Source: Apostichopus californicus
Lineage: Eukaryota; Echinodermata; Holothuroidea; Aspidochirotida; Stichopodidae
Assembly (NCBI GenBank): GCA_020650975.1
Contig: JAIPMN010004300.1
Coordinates: 1-27,148 of the forward strand
Direction: 5' to 3'
DNA length: 27,148 nucleotides
Below the pieces are notes generated by a model. It was given only the letters and a program-made list of their open reading frames with translations. It was not told the DNA's origin and did no database searches. The position numbers were made by a program, and so were the translations under genes. Shown one piece after another: positions 9,216 to 19,917 of this stretch (position 1 is its first letter; each line of letters begins with the position of its first letter).

Positions 9216-10037
9216 GAAAGGCAAACTTCCCTACCCTTACCTCCAAGCATTAAACCAATCCAAGTGGATTGGGGAACGAATGGGGATGGGCAGTTGTGGA
9301 CGGTTGCCAATGATTCATATTTAAATATTTTACATAAAATATGAAAAAAAGAAATATAGTATTCTATTACAAGAGTGAGTTCCTTTATTTCTTAAGCATA
9401 GGCTTCTCATGCTAGCCGTTTTATTTATTATTTTTTTATCATAATTTCATGTAGTAAATCACCAGAGTTGTTCAGGGATTTACATTTCATATTAGCATGT
9501 GTTTGTCTTCTCCGTGCAGTCAAAAGAAGTTGATACGACAGATGACAGATTCATTAGTTTTTGCTATCACATTTTCCATTAATACAGAAAGTACATTACC
9601 CCCGGCACATTATAGGTAAATCCATTGTCTAGATATTCAATTACCTCAAATGTTTCACACGGCTTTTATGTTGAAACTAATATACGACTCATGGGAATAT
9701 AATACATATTTTGAAATAGAACATTCTGAAAGTATTGACTTTGTACTTAAAGTATTATGAAGGACATATATAGTGTTGACTATGGGGCGTGGGAATATTT
9801 TTCTATTTTTATTTATGCGAGTCGCTCCGTCGATCGGCTACCAGCGTCCTCGAGTTTACCCGGTAAAGGCACCGAGTAACCATATTGTATTAGCTATTAG
9901 TATTAATCCCCACCTACACCCACCCCACTCGCAAGTTTTCAGTACGTTAAAAATGCTTTAAAATCTTCAAAAAAAAATTCTCGGCGATTTTCGGACTCTC
10001 TGAATCATTCTCAGACATTGAAAAATGTGAAATTAAA
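9216..10037. other. AT-rich stretch, nothing recognised
   Basis: No gene, RNA or clear repeat is seen. A short CpG-bearing segment lies at about 9818-9872. The open frames crossing it are short and without domain features. Confidence 0.5.
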
Positions 10038-10279
10038 CGAGGGCGGATTCAGCTTTTTAAAATACTTTTTATGGAAGGTGTATGGCTCTGGGGTCGGTGA
10101 AGCCAATGCCCGTGTAAGGTATCTGAGAGTATCCTCCCCGTGAAAGAAAAAAATAGACGCCAAATGGTTAATTATGAGGTTTATTTAAATTATAAAGTCC
10201 TATACGCAAACTTGTGCTGGTAACTACTTTATTGTGTGAGGGTTTATATGGGGACATGTGTGTGTGTGGGGGGGGGGGG
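10038..10279 (+). repeat. Diverged dispersed repeat, copy 2
   Basis: Colinear with 12062-12274. Both carry GGGYGGATYCAG near the start, then TGGCYCTGGGGTCG followed by TGAAGCC. Both also share a TTTATT-rich middle, then AACTTGTG or AAGTTTGTG followed by TAACTACTTT or TAACGACTTTT, and a terminal G-rich run. Similarity is patchy, so the copies are old. No terminal inverted repeats or target duplications could be fixed by eye, so the true ends are uncertain. The right end here is a TG microsatellite running into a G12 tract (10268-10279). Confidence 0.5.
10268..10279. repeat. G12 homopolymer tract
   Basis: Twelve G residues follow a short (TG)n run and precede GAGAGGGGCGCG. Confidence 0.88.
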
Positions 10280-11343
10280 AGAGGGGCGCGCTTACGATTA
10301 GAAGATCGGTCACTTAAGAAGTACGCCAATGTAACTGAGTACTGAAAAGGAAGTCCTGATAAAAAGTAGCGTCACATCTAATCGCTGTCATTTGCTCAAA
10401 ATTAATTAAATATGGATATCATAACATCGTAACATAATATATTTTGTAGAAGTGTCTTCATTCTAAAAGAAGTTGCATGTCCCTTTAAATACCAGACATT
10501 GAACTTGACAGTGTGTTTACACATCGCCGGAAGGCGTATGAGGCCACGGAACGCCGAACAAAACTGACAGAGATCACGTTGGACTGTTGGATCTACAGTC
10601 AGCGAATAAAGAAAGAGAAGAAACCGATAGTTGTGAATAAATATATACTTAGTTGGTTAAAAAGTTCCCTTCCTTTGTTATTGGTCAAGATAAATTTCCG
10701 AATAAGTCCTTTTCAATGAATTAGGGTTGAAGAAGGAGGCAGGAGTTAGTAAATGGGATTAGAGAAAGTTGTGAATCTATAACATCACACTTGTCTACTT
10801 CTGATTCTTTTTCGGAAACCAAAAATATGAACTAAGTTGAAAACGACATGTAGAAAGGGCAAGTTTCATGGTAACATGCTAACATATTAGTTTTCTTTAC
10901 CATATCAATTGGAAATTCACCTCTGAAACGGTATATTTTGAGTGAAATGTCAACATTACAGGCGACATTTTCTTGTTTGTATTGTCAAAAAGTGCAAGGT
11001 TTCCTTTCAACAACAGAATCCGATCACATTAAGCTACCTATGTTAGTTTACATTTGTCGTGTGAAATAGTAAGCACTTGATGACAAGAATCTCGGACACA
11101 GTAAGAGAAAGCCAATCAACCGTAAGTTCTTTTGCCGTTGTTCACACTGTTAGTAAACACAGAACGAAACTCAAAAGTTAGTGTGAAAAGTTATTGCTAT
11201 GCAGGCAAAGAAAGTGTGACTACGGAGTTAGCTTTGTCGTCTACATTCAAATAGTCAGTGGCACATGTATCTTACTCTTAATTAGTCGTGTATACAAAGA
11301 TAAACCTTTCATGCATGGACCTTACAGAGGCGCTATGAAAGCT

Positions 11344-11407
11344 AGGGGGGGTGGATGGGGAATGGGAAAGGGAGGGGGAAGGGAGAGGTAAGGGAGGGGA
11401 GAGGTAT
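11344..11407. repeat. G-rich low-complexity patch, quadruplex-prone
   Basis: Runs of three to seven G are separated by A, GA or TGGAT over about 60 bases. At least six G-runs of three or more lie within loop distance, which fits the usual G-quadruplex rule on the plus strand. Confidence 0.6.
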
Positions 11408-11914
11408 ATGTAATACGTCTGATTACATTCCTGTAATAAAATACAAGTGATTTACATAAATATTTAGTTTTTTGTTGTTGTTGATAAATTAGCGATATGC
11501 ACCGTCTTTCCAACACGACAAGGTTATATAGGGAGGATAGGTGGAGGATGGGGGAGAGAATTAGGGACTGGAGGGGGTGAGGGGGAGGATGGGTGGAGAA
11601 TGTGCAGTCGTAATGGCCCCCGGCTCTAAATGTGACCACGTACTTCAGTAACTATAGACATGCAGACTAACTTATGATTTCTTCACATTTTCGGATTTCA
11701 ATCAAGTTTTCATAAAACTTGGCTAGTTGGATCAATGAATTTGAAGTGATATGAGCAATTTATCGCAAAAGATGCTTTAAAACCCAGTCTGTGCCACGTT
11801 TTGAACTTTGTCAAATATATAATTTTGATCTCTCTAATTAAGTTAGAAATGCAATTTTTTTCAGCATCGTCGTGCCTATGCGTGTACACAAATGCATATC
11901 CCCTCCCCATCATG

Positions 11915-11947
11915 ACGCCCTCCCTACGCCCTCCCTACGCTCTCCCC
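11915..11947. repeat. Short C-rich minisatellite, 11-bp unit, three copies
   Basis: ACGCCCTCCCT occurs at 11915 and 11926, and a third, altered copy (ACGCTCTCCCC) at 11937. It sits in a broader C-rich stretch from about 11900 to 11967. Confidence 0.75.
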
Positions 11948-12061
11948 ACCCCTCCCCGTCCCCACCGATAATTACTTACATCTTTAATTTCTATGTTAAG
12001 TTTAGCGGAACATACACCATGCATGCACAGTATTAACTGAGCTGCAACCTATATGTTGCAC

Positions 12062-12274
12062 ATACGGGTGGATCCAGGACTGGATGTGGCCCTGGGGTCG
12101 TTGAAGCCTATACTCACATGTATACGTGGTGTTTGTGAGGTTTCCTGCAGAACATCTTTTGGGACGTAAATTGTTTATTCGGAGGCATATTTAGGCTACA
12201 AATAATGTTTCTTTTTAGGTCTACACCCAAGTTTGTGGTAGTAACGACTTTTAATTTTTGTTTTGGAGGGGGGT
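12062..12274 (+). repeat. Diverged dispersed repeat, copy 3
   Basis: Starts near ACGGGTGGATCCAGG, then TGTGGCCCTGGGGTCG followed by TTGAAGCC, and ends at GTTTTGGAGGGGGG. Block order and direction match the copy at 10038-10279, about 2 kb upstream, and the head matches 9141-9215. Three same-strand copies within 3.2 kb suggest either local duplication or repeated insertion of one family. The family name is not known to me. Confidence 0.5.
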
Positions 12275-13677
12275 AAAAACGGGTGGGACAGGGGTAGGCA
12301 GGAAGGGGATTCCCCCGGGTTCCACGTTTGCTACCGTAGACCGCGATCGAAAGCTATAACCGCATAGCGCCCCGTTCCAACAGTTTCCCACGCAGGAAAG
12401 ATCTATTTAACAACTGCACTGTGTTTGTGTTCTTTACGGATGATGCACTCGCAGATATTTCGAAAGGGGATCCTTCGTTTAAGAACCTTGGCTTTTTCTC
12501 AGTAAGTTTACCACCCCCCCCCTCCCCACACAGACACCCACCAACAATCTCCCATGTCGATGCAGACTGAAGGCCGAAGCAAGTTCATTGCTAACCACAG
12601 ATCGTTCAATTAACGTTCACGTATGTACAAACTAACACTGTACATGATATTTCTTAATCTGCCTGCTGGTGATGGCGGTTATTTATTCCCCAGTATAACG
12701 AGGTCCCTCGGAGGGAAGAAGCCGTCCATGATGAATTACTACAGGAGGGAAGAGTGGTTCTAAATGAAAAAAAAAAACAGGCCCGTTTTGTCATTCAATA
12801 ACATACAGTATGATATATAACGATATAAGATATGTTGGTTAGATCTATGGGCTAAAAGCCCGGCTGTAAGCCTCCAAAACATAAATAATCAAGGCCAAAT
12901 TTTGAGAAATAAGTGATTTCTTAAGAATTCTTTCAGATGTAAATGAATCGCGATCGCCTCACGGCGAATAGCGAAATTCACGTCCCATCATGTGAGGTGA
13001 TTAAAGTAAATATCAACATTTTAACCTTGCCTCTGTCTATGCAAAAGTATTAATATCAGGTGTGACATCGATTTCTCATTTCCAATGTCTCTCGTATCGT
13101 ATCTGGGCCAAGTTGACCAGCCCATCTCCCCACCCCCCCTCACACACACGTACAATCCGTGATGTAACCACTAACTAGGCGAGTCTTCGTTGTTTCTTGC
13201 ATAAATACGTTGCTATCCCAATATGTTTGTTGTTCTCCACCTTTCATTTTTCCCCCACTTCTTAGCTATACCACGGGGAACCCGACACCGGGTTTGAGAT
13301 GGGGGAGGGTGGGGGTGGGGGTGGGGGTGGCAGAATTCAGACCAATGTTAAACATTGGTGTGAGACTTACTGAGGACGGTTCCCGGTGGCAGGCCAGTCA
13401 GGGGCTTTACTGGGGGTGTCTGCCTTGCTTTTCATAGCACGGAAGTAAATGTAATACTAATGTTTGTTCATACTAAGATTACGCTAGGGGGAAGTCGTCA
13501 GTTGAATATAAAGCCGAAGCCAAAGGTAATTAGTTGCCTAGACATTTTCAAGGCCTCTTTGATGTCTGCGGGAACTTGTAATGTAAACCGCGAAAAGCAA
13601 ACCCGCCGGCTCAATCACACATGCACGATTGATCGCCTGTAGATATACCACTTGACCTGGATGGTTAGTTGCACATA
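12275..13677. other. Non-coding stretch with C- and G-rich tracts
   Basis: Contains a C9 run at 12514-12522, a C-rich patch near 13125-13139 and the GGGGGT array at 13300-13331. The segment 13480-13640 has more CpG than its surroundings but no recognisable coding frame. Confidence 0.45.
13300..13331. repeat. GGGGGT array, quadruplex-prone
   Basis: GGGGGAGGG is followed by about three GGGGGT-like repeats, ending GGGTGG. There are more than four closely spaced G-runs, so the plus strand is a strong candidate for a G-quadruplex. Confidence 0.75.
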
Positions 13678-13750
13678 AGCCTCAAATATCCGTATTAGGA
13701 AGGATTTACCGTCGTTTTCTGTTCGGATATCAACGGGAAAGACAGCCAGG

Positions 13751-16251
13751 TAAGCACATGTTTGTGTACAAAGCAATTAAAAATTACTTAATGGCTTACT
13801 TGTTTTTATGTCTTGAACGGCGGATTCTGTCTTTTAGTTTTAGTAAATAGTACATCTCGACGTTGTTTGACCTGTAACAGCGATACTTTTGCATGTAGCC
13901 TATGTTATTCAGTGTGCAGTAGGAACGAAAGTTCACGTAGCTCACGACACGTGAATGATTTATACTATTAATTTAACATGATAACATAAATAATACTTCA
14001 TAGTAATAGACTAAGGCCTACGTAGCTAGGTTTAGGAAGTTACAGTTCCTGTCAGCTACGTTAAGTTAGGTTTTGTAAAGTTAGGCCCAAGCCTAGGCCT
14101 GGTAGGCCAAGGACCTATACGCCTAAAACATACTGCGTTAATCGTAAAAGTGACAGTGACAAGTCTTCATAAAGTGACAAGTTGGCTTGTACAAATTAGT
14201 GGTGAACATTAGAATCTTTAGATCAGATCTTCATCCATGGAGCATGTAAAATTTTAAATATTTATAATTGAAATTAAACTTTGATAAACTTTTTAGTCAT
14301 GATTTTTTTTGAAAGTGTTTGAGGGAAAAAAACAGATGGAGAAATTATTAACAAACTTTGTCAGGTTACCCTAGAGAGTCCGACTAGCTCTAAACTTGAC
14401 TCAATAACTTTTAGTAGCATTAAAGCATTCATTGTTATTGTTAACACATTGACCTAGCAATGCATCTGAAGTATTGAGGTTAGAATGTCAACTTGTTTGT
14501 TTAGTAATATGCATGTGTGACACCAAAATGATTTACGCTAACTCGTAAAGGGAATTTATGTTCAATTTTCCGGGGCCATAACATGTCTGGGTTCATGGCC
14601 TGCAGTTTATGTAAGGAATGACATAGCATAATCATTCACTGATTTCTATGCCTTGACCTAATGGTTAAATGTTTTAGTTATAAAACCAAAAGCAAATAAC
14701 ATACCAATGGAAGGACCAGACCTATGATAAAATATACCCCAACTAATTAAAAATAAAAAAAACAAGCAAACGTAAAATATTATTGCAAGGAGCAAAATTC
14801 TTATCCAAAGTTTTGTTAATATTGTCAATACTAGCACTTGTGTTAAGTACTGTACTAACACAGTCATTACAGTAAGTTGTGCTATGTTGTAAGAGGTGGA
14901 GGGCGGTTTCATCATTAAAAGTAACAACTACTAAACAGTGAAACCTTTTGAGAGTGTGGCTTTGAGCTCTGGCCCCAGAGTCATCTCTTTGAACTTACAG
15001 TAGTTACTTAAAGGTTATTAACTCTTTTGCATTTAAGTAAATTGTATTTTAGAGTAATCCTTGCATTTAGGTAAATCAATGTAATTATAGTTAATTTGTA
15101 ATTGCTTCCAAAGTGAAGAACCAAGATATTGAAATGACTTGCCATCATAGTTGGCAAGCAGCCTAAGCTGAAAAGCCATTCATTCACATTCTCAACATGC
15201 ACATCTGTCTGTTTTCTCTTTAGCACCGGTCATTTTCAGAAAACTAGTAGCCATATATGAATATATGGTGACCACTCGTAAAAAGATGAATTAAAAACAA
15301 GAAAAGTGGTGAAAAAAAAAATAGAAAAAAAAAGTTTCCATCAAAGTCATAATTGATGTACTGGAAAAGACTTTCATTAATAACCATGTACAAACCTTGT
15401 AAGGTGCATTGATCTTGTTCATACCATAGTACTAACATTAGTATTAGATATCACCATTATTATAACATATGGGGGCCAATGTAGTATTGTCTTACAGTAC
15501 TATATATGTACATGTGAAGGGAAACTCAACATTTTACAAAGTTCACCTAGACACAGTCTGTTACACAAATTTCAAAACCATGGCATCTCGTTGCAAAAAT
15601 TCATTTAACAGATTGACTTGACATTTAGATGCAATAATTCACTCCTACATTACTCTTCCATATTACAAACCTGTTACTCTTTAAATCATTTTACCTAGAC
15701 CTGTGTCATTCACAGGGCAAAGACATTGGATCTGTTTCAGGGTCGTGAAATCGATTGCAGTGTGTTGCTGAGATATTGACATTGTTGTATGAAGATTAAA
15801 TTCTTTTATACGTCCAACTGACATTCTGTGCCCCTGAACTGACATGTGTTAATACTAGCTGTTCATGGGTTGTCTGTCTGTCTGTCTGTACTACCTGTTG
15901 TTTTTGCTCTGGTTGTACTTTGCTTTAAATATTATATTACATGACCTGTCTGCATACCTGACTAATAAAGTGTAAATTGAAGATTTAGGAAACAAGTTTC
16001 ATCAGCTGGCATGGATTGACCTTACAGATCATACTAGCATCTTTCATTTCCTAAAACTATGTAATCAAATTTGTCATACATGCATAGATGAATCTTGTTT
16101 TTCTGGACAAAACTTACCTCAAAAGAAAAAAAGCAAGAATTTTTTTTTTTATTGTTCCAGTTGGTATCAATAATATTAGGTTGTTATCTGATGTGTCCTT
16201 TTTCGAGTAGACCCTAGTGTAGTTATAATTGTAGAGGTATATATATTGGAT
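13751..16251. other. AT-rich non-coding stretch
   Basis: No gene is seen. 14008-14115 is rich in TAGGCCTA-like motifs (AGGCCTACGTAG, GCCTAGGCCTGG). A small hairpin CCATATAT-GA-ATATATGG lies at 15251-15268. An imperfect hairpin at about 14838-14859 pairs GTGTTAAGTAC with GTACTAACAC with one bulged base. A (TGTC)n microsatellite lies at 15871-15888. Just before this stretch, a CAG/GTAAGC donor-like site is at 13750. Confidence 0.5.
15871..15888. repeat. (TGTC)n microsatellite
   Basis: About four and a half perfect copies of a four-base unit follow CATGGGT. Confidence 0.85.
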
Positions 16252-16265
16252 GTTACCATAGCAAC
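16252..16265. promoter_or_regulatory. Candidate RFX X-box
   Basis: GTTACCATAGCAAC matches the X-box consensus GTNRCC-(0 to 3)-RGYAAC at every position with a 2-base AT spacer. RFX factors bind such sites, often near ciliary gene promoters. Partial relatives sharing CATAGCAAC occur at about 8808-8816 and 24970-24978 but lack a good left half. No gene start is evident next to the full site. Confidence 0.4.
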
Positions 16266-16414
16266 CCTATTCTGTTAGCTGAATTTACCAACAGTCCTCT
16301 AGCTGTATTTGTTTTTACATGAGTCCTTGCACCTACAGTACTTACAAGTGATGATCTGTATTTTGTGTAATATCCTTGATTGAAATGTCCTTGGTGAATA
16401 TATGGTGAGGTTAA

Positions 16415-16541
16415 TGTGCCATTATACAACAGTGGTGGGTGTGCACAAGGGCGAAGGAGTGCTCAACTGTTTATTCAATTCTTCCATACACACCCACTCC
16501 CCTTCCCTGTATAACCACCATTTATATATACTATAATGCAC
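16415..16541. repeat. Imperfect foldback, possible small MITE remnant
   Basis: The left arm GTGCCATTATA, TGGTGG, GGTGTG is mirrored on the right by CACACCCACTCC, ACCACCA, TATAATGCAC. The total span is 127 bp and the arms match only in blocks. No target-site duplication is obvious, so the identification as a transposon is weak. Confidence 0.3.
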
Positions 16542-16632
16542 CAAAAAATTCATATTGAGTCATGCTATTTCCGTGTGAAGGTTAATCCAGTTATGACTTC
16601 ATGATCACCCTCCACTCACCCTCCCCTCCCCA

Positions 16633-16644
16633 CCCCCCCCCCCC
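16633..16644. repeat. C12 homopolymer tract
   Basis: Twelve C residues at the end of a CT-rich patch (16608-16632). Confidence 0.88.
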
Positions 16645-17162
16645 AAACAGAAATATATATGCCAGAAAGTAAAATACTGGTTAACATTGTTCAAACTGAA
16701 ATAACTCAATTCATTGATGGGGAACAGTTTCCTCTAGTTTGGGAGTTTGGAGGGCAAAGAACCGCTTGGAAATCATTAACTTCCGAGGGTTGCAGCAATT
16801 TCTTGGCATGCTAAAATATTGATCAGGTAATATTTATGGTCATTAAAAGTTCATACTTTTTCTTCTTCACGTATCTGTGTTTTACATTCAAAACTGGCCT
16901 GATTTTGTTGTTGACATTGTTAAAACACTGAGTGGCATTGTATGTTTGTGACCATGATCACCAACTTTAAATTCCTCTCTGTTTAATTTCTGTTTGGTGG
17001 TCATACTGTACGATAGAACAAGTTGTAAAGTATTAGTGAAATATATACAACTTGTGCCATAAAATGGCAGCTGGGTATGTGTGATGGTTAAACGGGAAAC
17101 ACTTGGAAACCCCATCAACTCGAAGGTCGTTCCCTCATCTAAATCCACCTACTTTCTTTTAG

Positions 17163-17297
17163 AGCGCTCACTCAAGTTTCTGTCCCTTATTTGCATTTAA
17201 CCCTTGTCGAAGCGGCAACTTTGCTGCTTTGGACCCCAACTTCCCACAACCTGGATTTCGCCTCCGAATGAGCGACAAAAGAATTAATTTTTTCCTC
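17163..17297 (+). other. Best candidate coding exon, unconfirmed
   Basis: The segment TACTTTCTTTTAG ending at 17162 is a strong 3' splice-site match. In one frame an in-frame TAG is part of that signal, and the frame then stays open for 50 codons to a TGA at 17313-17315. A GTAAGA donor-like site lies at 17298 after exactly 45 codons. The stretch is richer in GC and CpG than its flanks. Within the peptide are CPLFAFNPCRSGNFAALD and PNFPQPGFRLRMSDK. I recognise no family. A second frame is also open for 35 codons, which weakens the case. An octamer ATTTGCAT lies inside at 17189-17196, so a regulatory island is an alternative reading. Confidence 0.2.
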
Positions 17298-17315
17298 GTA
17301 AGAAATCAGTCTTGA

Positions 17316-18560
17316 TACTGTATGTTATCTGTCTCCAGACGATGATTGTGTTCTAATTTTATTTTCTCCGGAAAAAGTCCAAGCTTTGATACGGATAGTG
17401 GGTGATACTTGATTTGTATCGAAAGTCTCCTACTCTATAGGAATCTGACAATGAGCTCCAGTAACTTTAAACTCTGTCCACTGAAAGTGCATCCTGGGTC
17501 TTTTTTTGTGTGCGCATATTATATCGGCGGAAATCAGGTCAGTGTCATGAGTAATAAATCGCATGAAATTCAAATTAGAGATATGGCAGCAGTCTGTGTG
17601 ATTAACTACTGTAGCAGACAGTGTATACATCACCTACAGTAGGTGCACTCATGAAATGTCTTTCATTTGGAGAGCAAAAATTGCGAGTCTGTCTTTGTGG
17701 GTTGTTCTTCTTTTAAAGATAAACGAAAAAGAGGGCTCCAGACCTGTAAAAAGATATTGTACTTTTAAAAACAATCTATTATTTCTATAACAGAACTGGT
17801 AATATAATTCAGTTGATAGTTATCGGATCCAATGTTTGTATATTCTTGGACAATGTTTTCTGTAGTGGAACCAGGTTGAAGACGGGCATTTTTTCTTCAG
17901 AATCGAAAAGGAAAACAAAATGAAAATTTTTCGGGGTAAACGAATTGTTAGATGATTTATAACACCTCAAGTTGATCACACTGTCAGTTCTAAACAGAGA
18001 GCTCGCACTATCCAGAATTTAAAAATTGTTCCTGAACGATATCACACTTGTGTATTGGATGTGTCGTATTTTTTCAGGAGTGGTATGGGGCGGCAAGTGG
18101 GTGTGGGGGAGGGTGGGGGGGGGGGACGGGAGAGATATTGATATCCTATAAGTCTTCACACTTAAACAAAATGAATGACTCCTCTGCTTACGAACACTTT
18201 TGTAACTTGAGGTTTAATCACTTCTCTACATTACAGTAGACAAACGGAAAACCAGTGAAACACATGATCAGGGTTATTTAAATGTCAAAGTTAGGCGATC
18301 TCGTTAAAGTTAGCGTCTTGGCAGGCCTTGGTGTCTATTTCTGATAGAGAGTGGTAATCCAGTTGGACTAGTTTCCTTCCAAGACATTAAACCATTGGTA
18401 AGGCCATCAACCTTGACTAGTTTCACTTGGCTAGATATAGTACTGTATATTTGTTAAAGGAGCTCCTTTGTGACAGACTTTGATCAATTTTTGTTTGATT
18501 CTATTGGACGATGCAATCCCATTTAATTTAATTGACGACTGTATTCAGATAGCTGCTTTT
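17316..18560. other. Non-coding stretch, nothing firmly recognised
   Basis: Short frames on both strands at 17409-17642 overlap each other and show no domain. A G11 run lies at 18115-18125 in a G-rich patch (18088-18130). No repeats were otherwise noticed. Confidence 0.5.
18115..18125. repeat. G11 homopolymer tract
   Basis: Eleven G residues at the end of a G-rich patch containing GGGGAGGGT. Confidence 0.88.
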
Positions 18561-18924
18561 AGAGCAGTTTTTCTTTGGGATTATCTTCGGTAATCTCGTA
18601 ACAAAGCTGTTGATAGGTTTCGTATTAGCAGAATTTCATGTCAAATAATGAAAATGTCAAAAGTTGAGTTGAACAGTTAAAGGTGTTGGTGTTTGATAAT
18701 GTCTGGGCGATTAGAGCAGGAATTTTTTTATTTTTTGCTTTGATGTTGGATTATATGCGATAAGCTCATAACAAAGCTGTTGATATAGGTTTAGTAATCT
18801 AGTAAATTTATTTCAAATAATAAAAAAGAGTTGCTTTTTCTTTTTTGCTTTGATGTTGGATTATATACCATAATCTTATAAGAAGCTTTAGTAATCTAGT
18901 AAATTTGATTTCAAATTATGATGA
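18561..18924 (+). repeat. Degenerate tandem repeat, three copies of about 100-170 bp
   Basis: Copies start near 18561, 18713 and 18830. Shared blocks in order are a T-rich run, CTTTGATGTTGGATTATAT (weaker in the first copy: CTTTGGGATTATC), TAAnCTCnTAACAAAGCTGT, then TTGATAGGTTT, AGTAATCTAGTAAATTT and TTTCAAATAATG. The TTGGATTATA blocks of the second and third copies are 110 bases apart. The second and third copies are the most alike, so that duplication is the more recent. Confidence 0.75.
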
Positions 18925-19480
18925 AATTTAAGTCAAAACCGTCCGTTGAAATGAACCTCTAACGGTACTGTACAAAGTGTCTTTACAAACAAAATTTAAG
19001 GACATGGAAAGTAATACAAATACCTCTGTTGCAAAGTCAATTTACTAACTTGGTGGGAAGCACCAATAAAGTATTCCTTATTTTGGAATTTGGACAAATA
19101 TTTATTGCAAGCTTTCCTTTGGGTATTACTCTGATAAATTGGTGAAATTTGCCACCAAACTTTGAGAGTTGAACCTGTTTCTCCAATCCATCCTCGGTTT
19201 ACTGTTCATCTCGTTAAGATTAATTTGTAGACAGTTTACAAGGTCACCTGTATCTAAATCCCATCAATTTCAAAGATTTTTAAAGAGAAAAACCCTTTAA
19301 ATTATTTTCTGGTCTTGCTCCAAAATCTCAAAGATCGTTGTGGTTTATTATGATGAAACTGAAAATCAAAACTCCAGTCTGAAATGTATCCCAAAAGGGA
19401 GTGAGGGCAGCATTGAAGAACTTAGCATGCATAGACTGGGGATATGTGACCCGATTAATTCACTTCGGCTTTGAGTGCAG

Positions 19481-19654
19481 CGTTTCTGTATGTTGCCGTG
19501 TTGGACAAATATAACCATGAGCTACTTATGCGATCCATGTCAAAGGCATTGCCGACTGTTGCAATCTGTGGTCCCCTCACAATTTCGCAAGATCGGTATT
19601 AAGAGTGACTCCATAGTTTTCCCTTTTGGGAAACCAAAAATGAGAAGAGTCAAA
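19481..19654 (+). other. Candidate short exon, unconfirmed
   Basis: A TTTGAGTGCAG acceptor-like end at 19480 is followed by 58 open codons up to a GTGAGT donor-like site at 19655. The peptide is cysteine-rich early (FCMLPCWTNITMSYLCDPC) and basic at its end (FPFGKPKMRRVK). The upstream pyrimidine tract is poor. I recognise no domain, and the length is within what chance allows. Confidence 0.13.
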
Positions 19655-19906
19655 GTGAGTCATCTTCTCATGTCATAGCCTTTATCTAAAGTTGGAAGGG
19701 AATGTAAATAATTCTTGATAAATTTGTGGGGGGCATTCGGTGATCTGATAACCATGGATACAATATAAAGTAAGTCTCCCTTTTCTGACATATTTGCATG
19801 CTTCAATATATCTGTTTATAAGATGCCAGAGATATAAAAAAATTACTTAAACAGCATGATTGCAGCATCTGCAATGTCCCTGATATAGTTTGGAGAGAAG
19901 ATGTGT

Positions 19907-19917
19907 GGGGGGGGGGG
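19907..19917. repeat. G11 homopolymer tract in a GA-rich patch
   Basis: Eleven G residues followed by about 50 bases of GA-rich sequence (AGGAAGAGAGAGG and similar). Confidence 0.88.

Larger units (their letters stand above)
10280..12061. other. Non-coding stretch with two G-rich patches
   Basis: There is no credible gene. G-rich patches lie at 11344-11407 and 11530-11600, rich in GGGAGG and GGTGGA. Overlapping proline-rich frames on the opposite strand are artefacts of these patches. The segment 10513-10620 is locally GC-rich and open in one frame (FTHRRKAYEATERRTK), about 22 bases downstream of a TTTAAATA element. No domain is recognised. Confidence 0.45.

Noticed and set aside
9071-9344. 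Overlapping frames of 75 to 88 codons on both strands
   Set aside because: Three mutually overlapping frames are open at once in a repeat-derived, GC-rich patch, so composition explains them better than a gene.
11322-11639. 105-codon proline-rich minus-strand frame
   Set aside because: It is created by G-rich low-complexity DNA on the plus strand. Such tracts suppress stop codons and imitate coding sequence.
16888-17148. 86-codon minus-strand frame next to the candidate exon at 17163
   Set aside because: The composition is protein-like, but the upstream sequence on that strand is purine-rich, a poor acceptor, and no domain is recognised.
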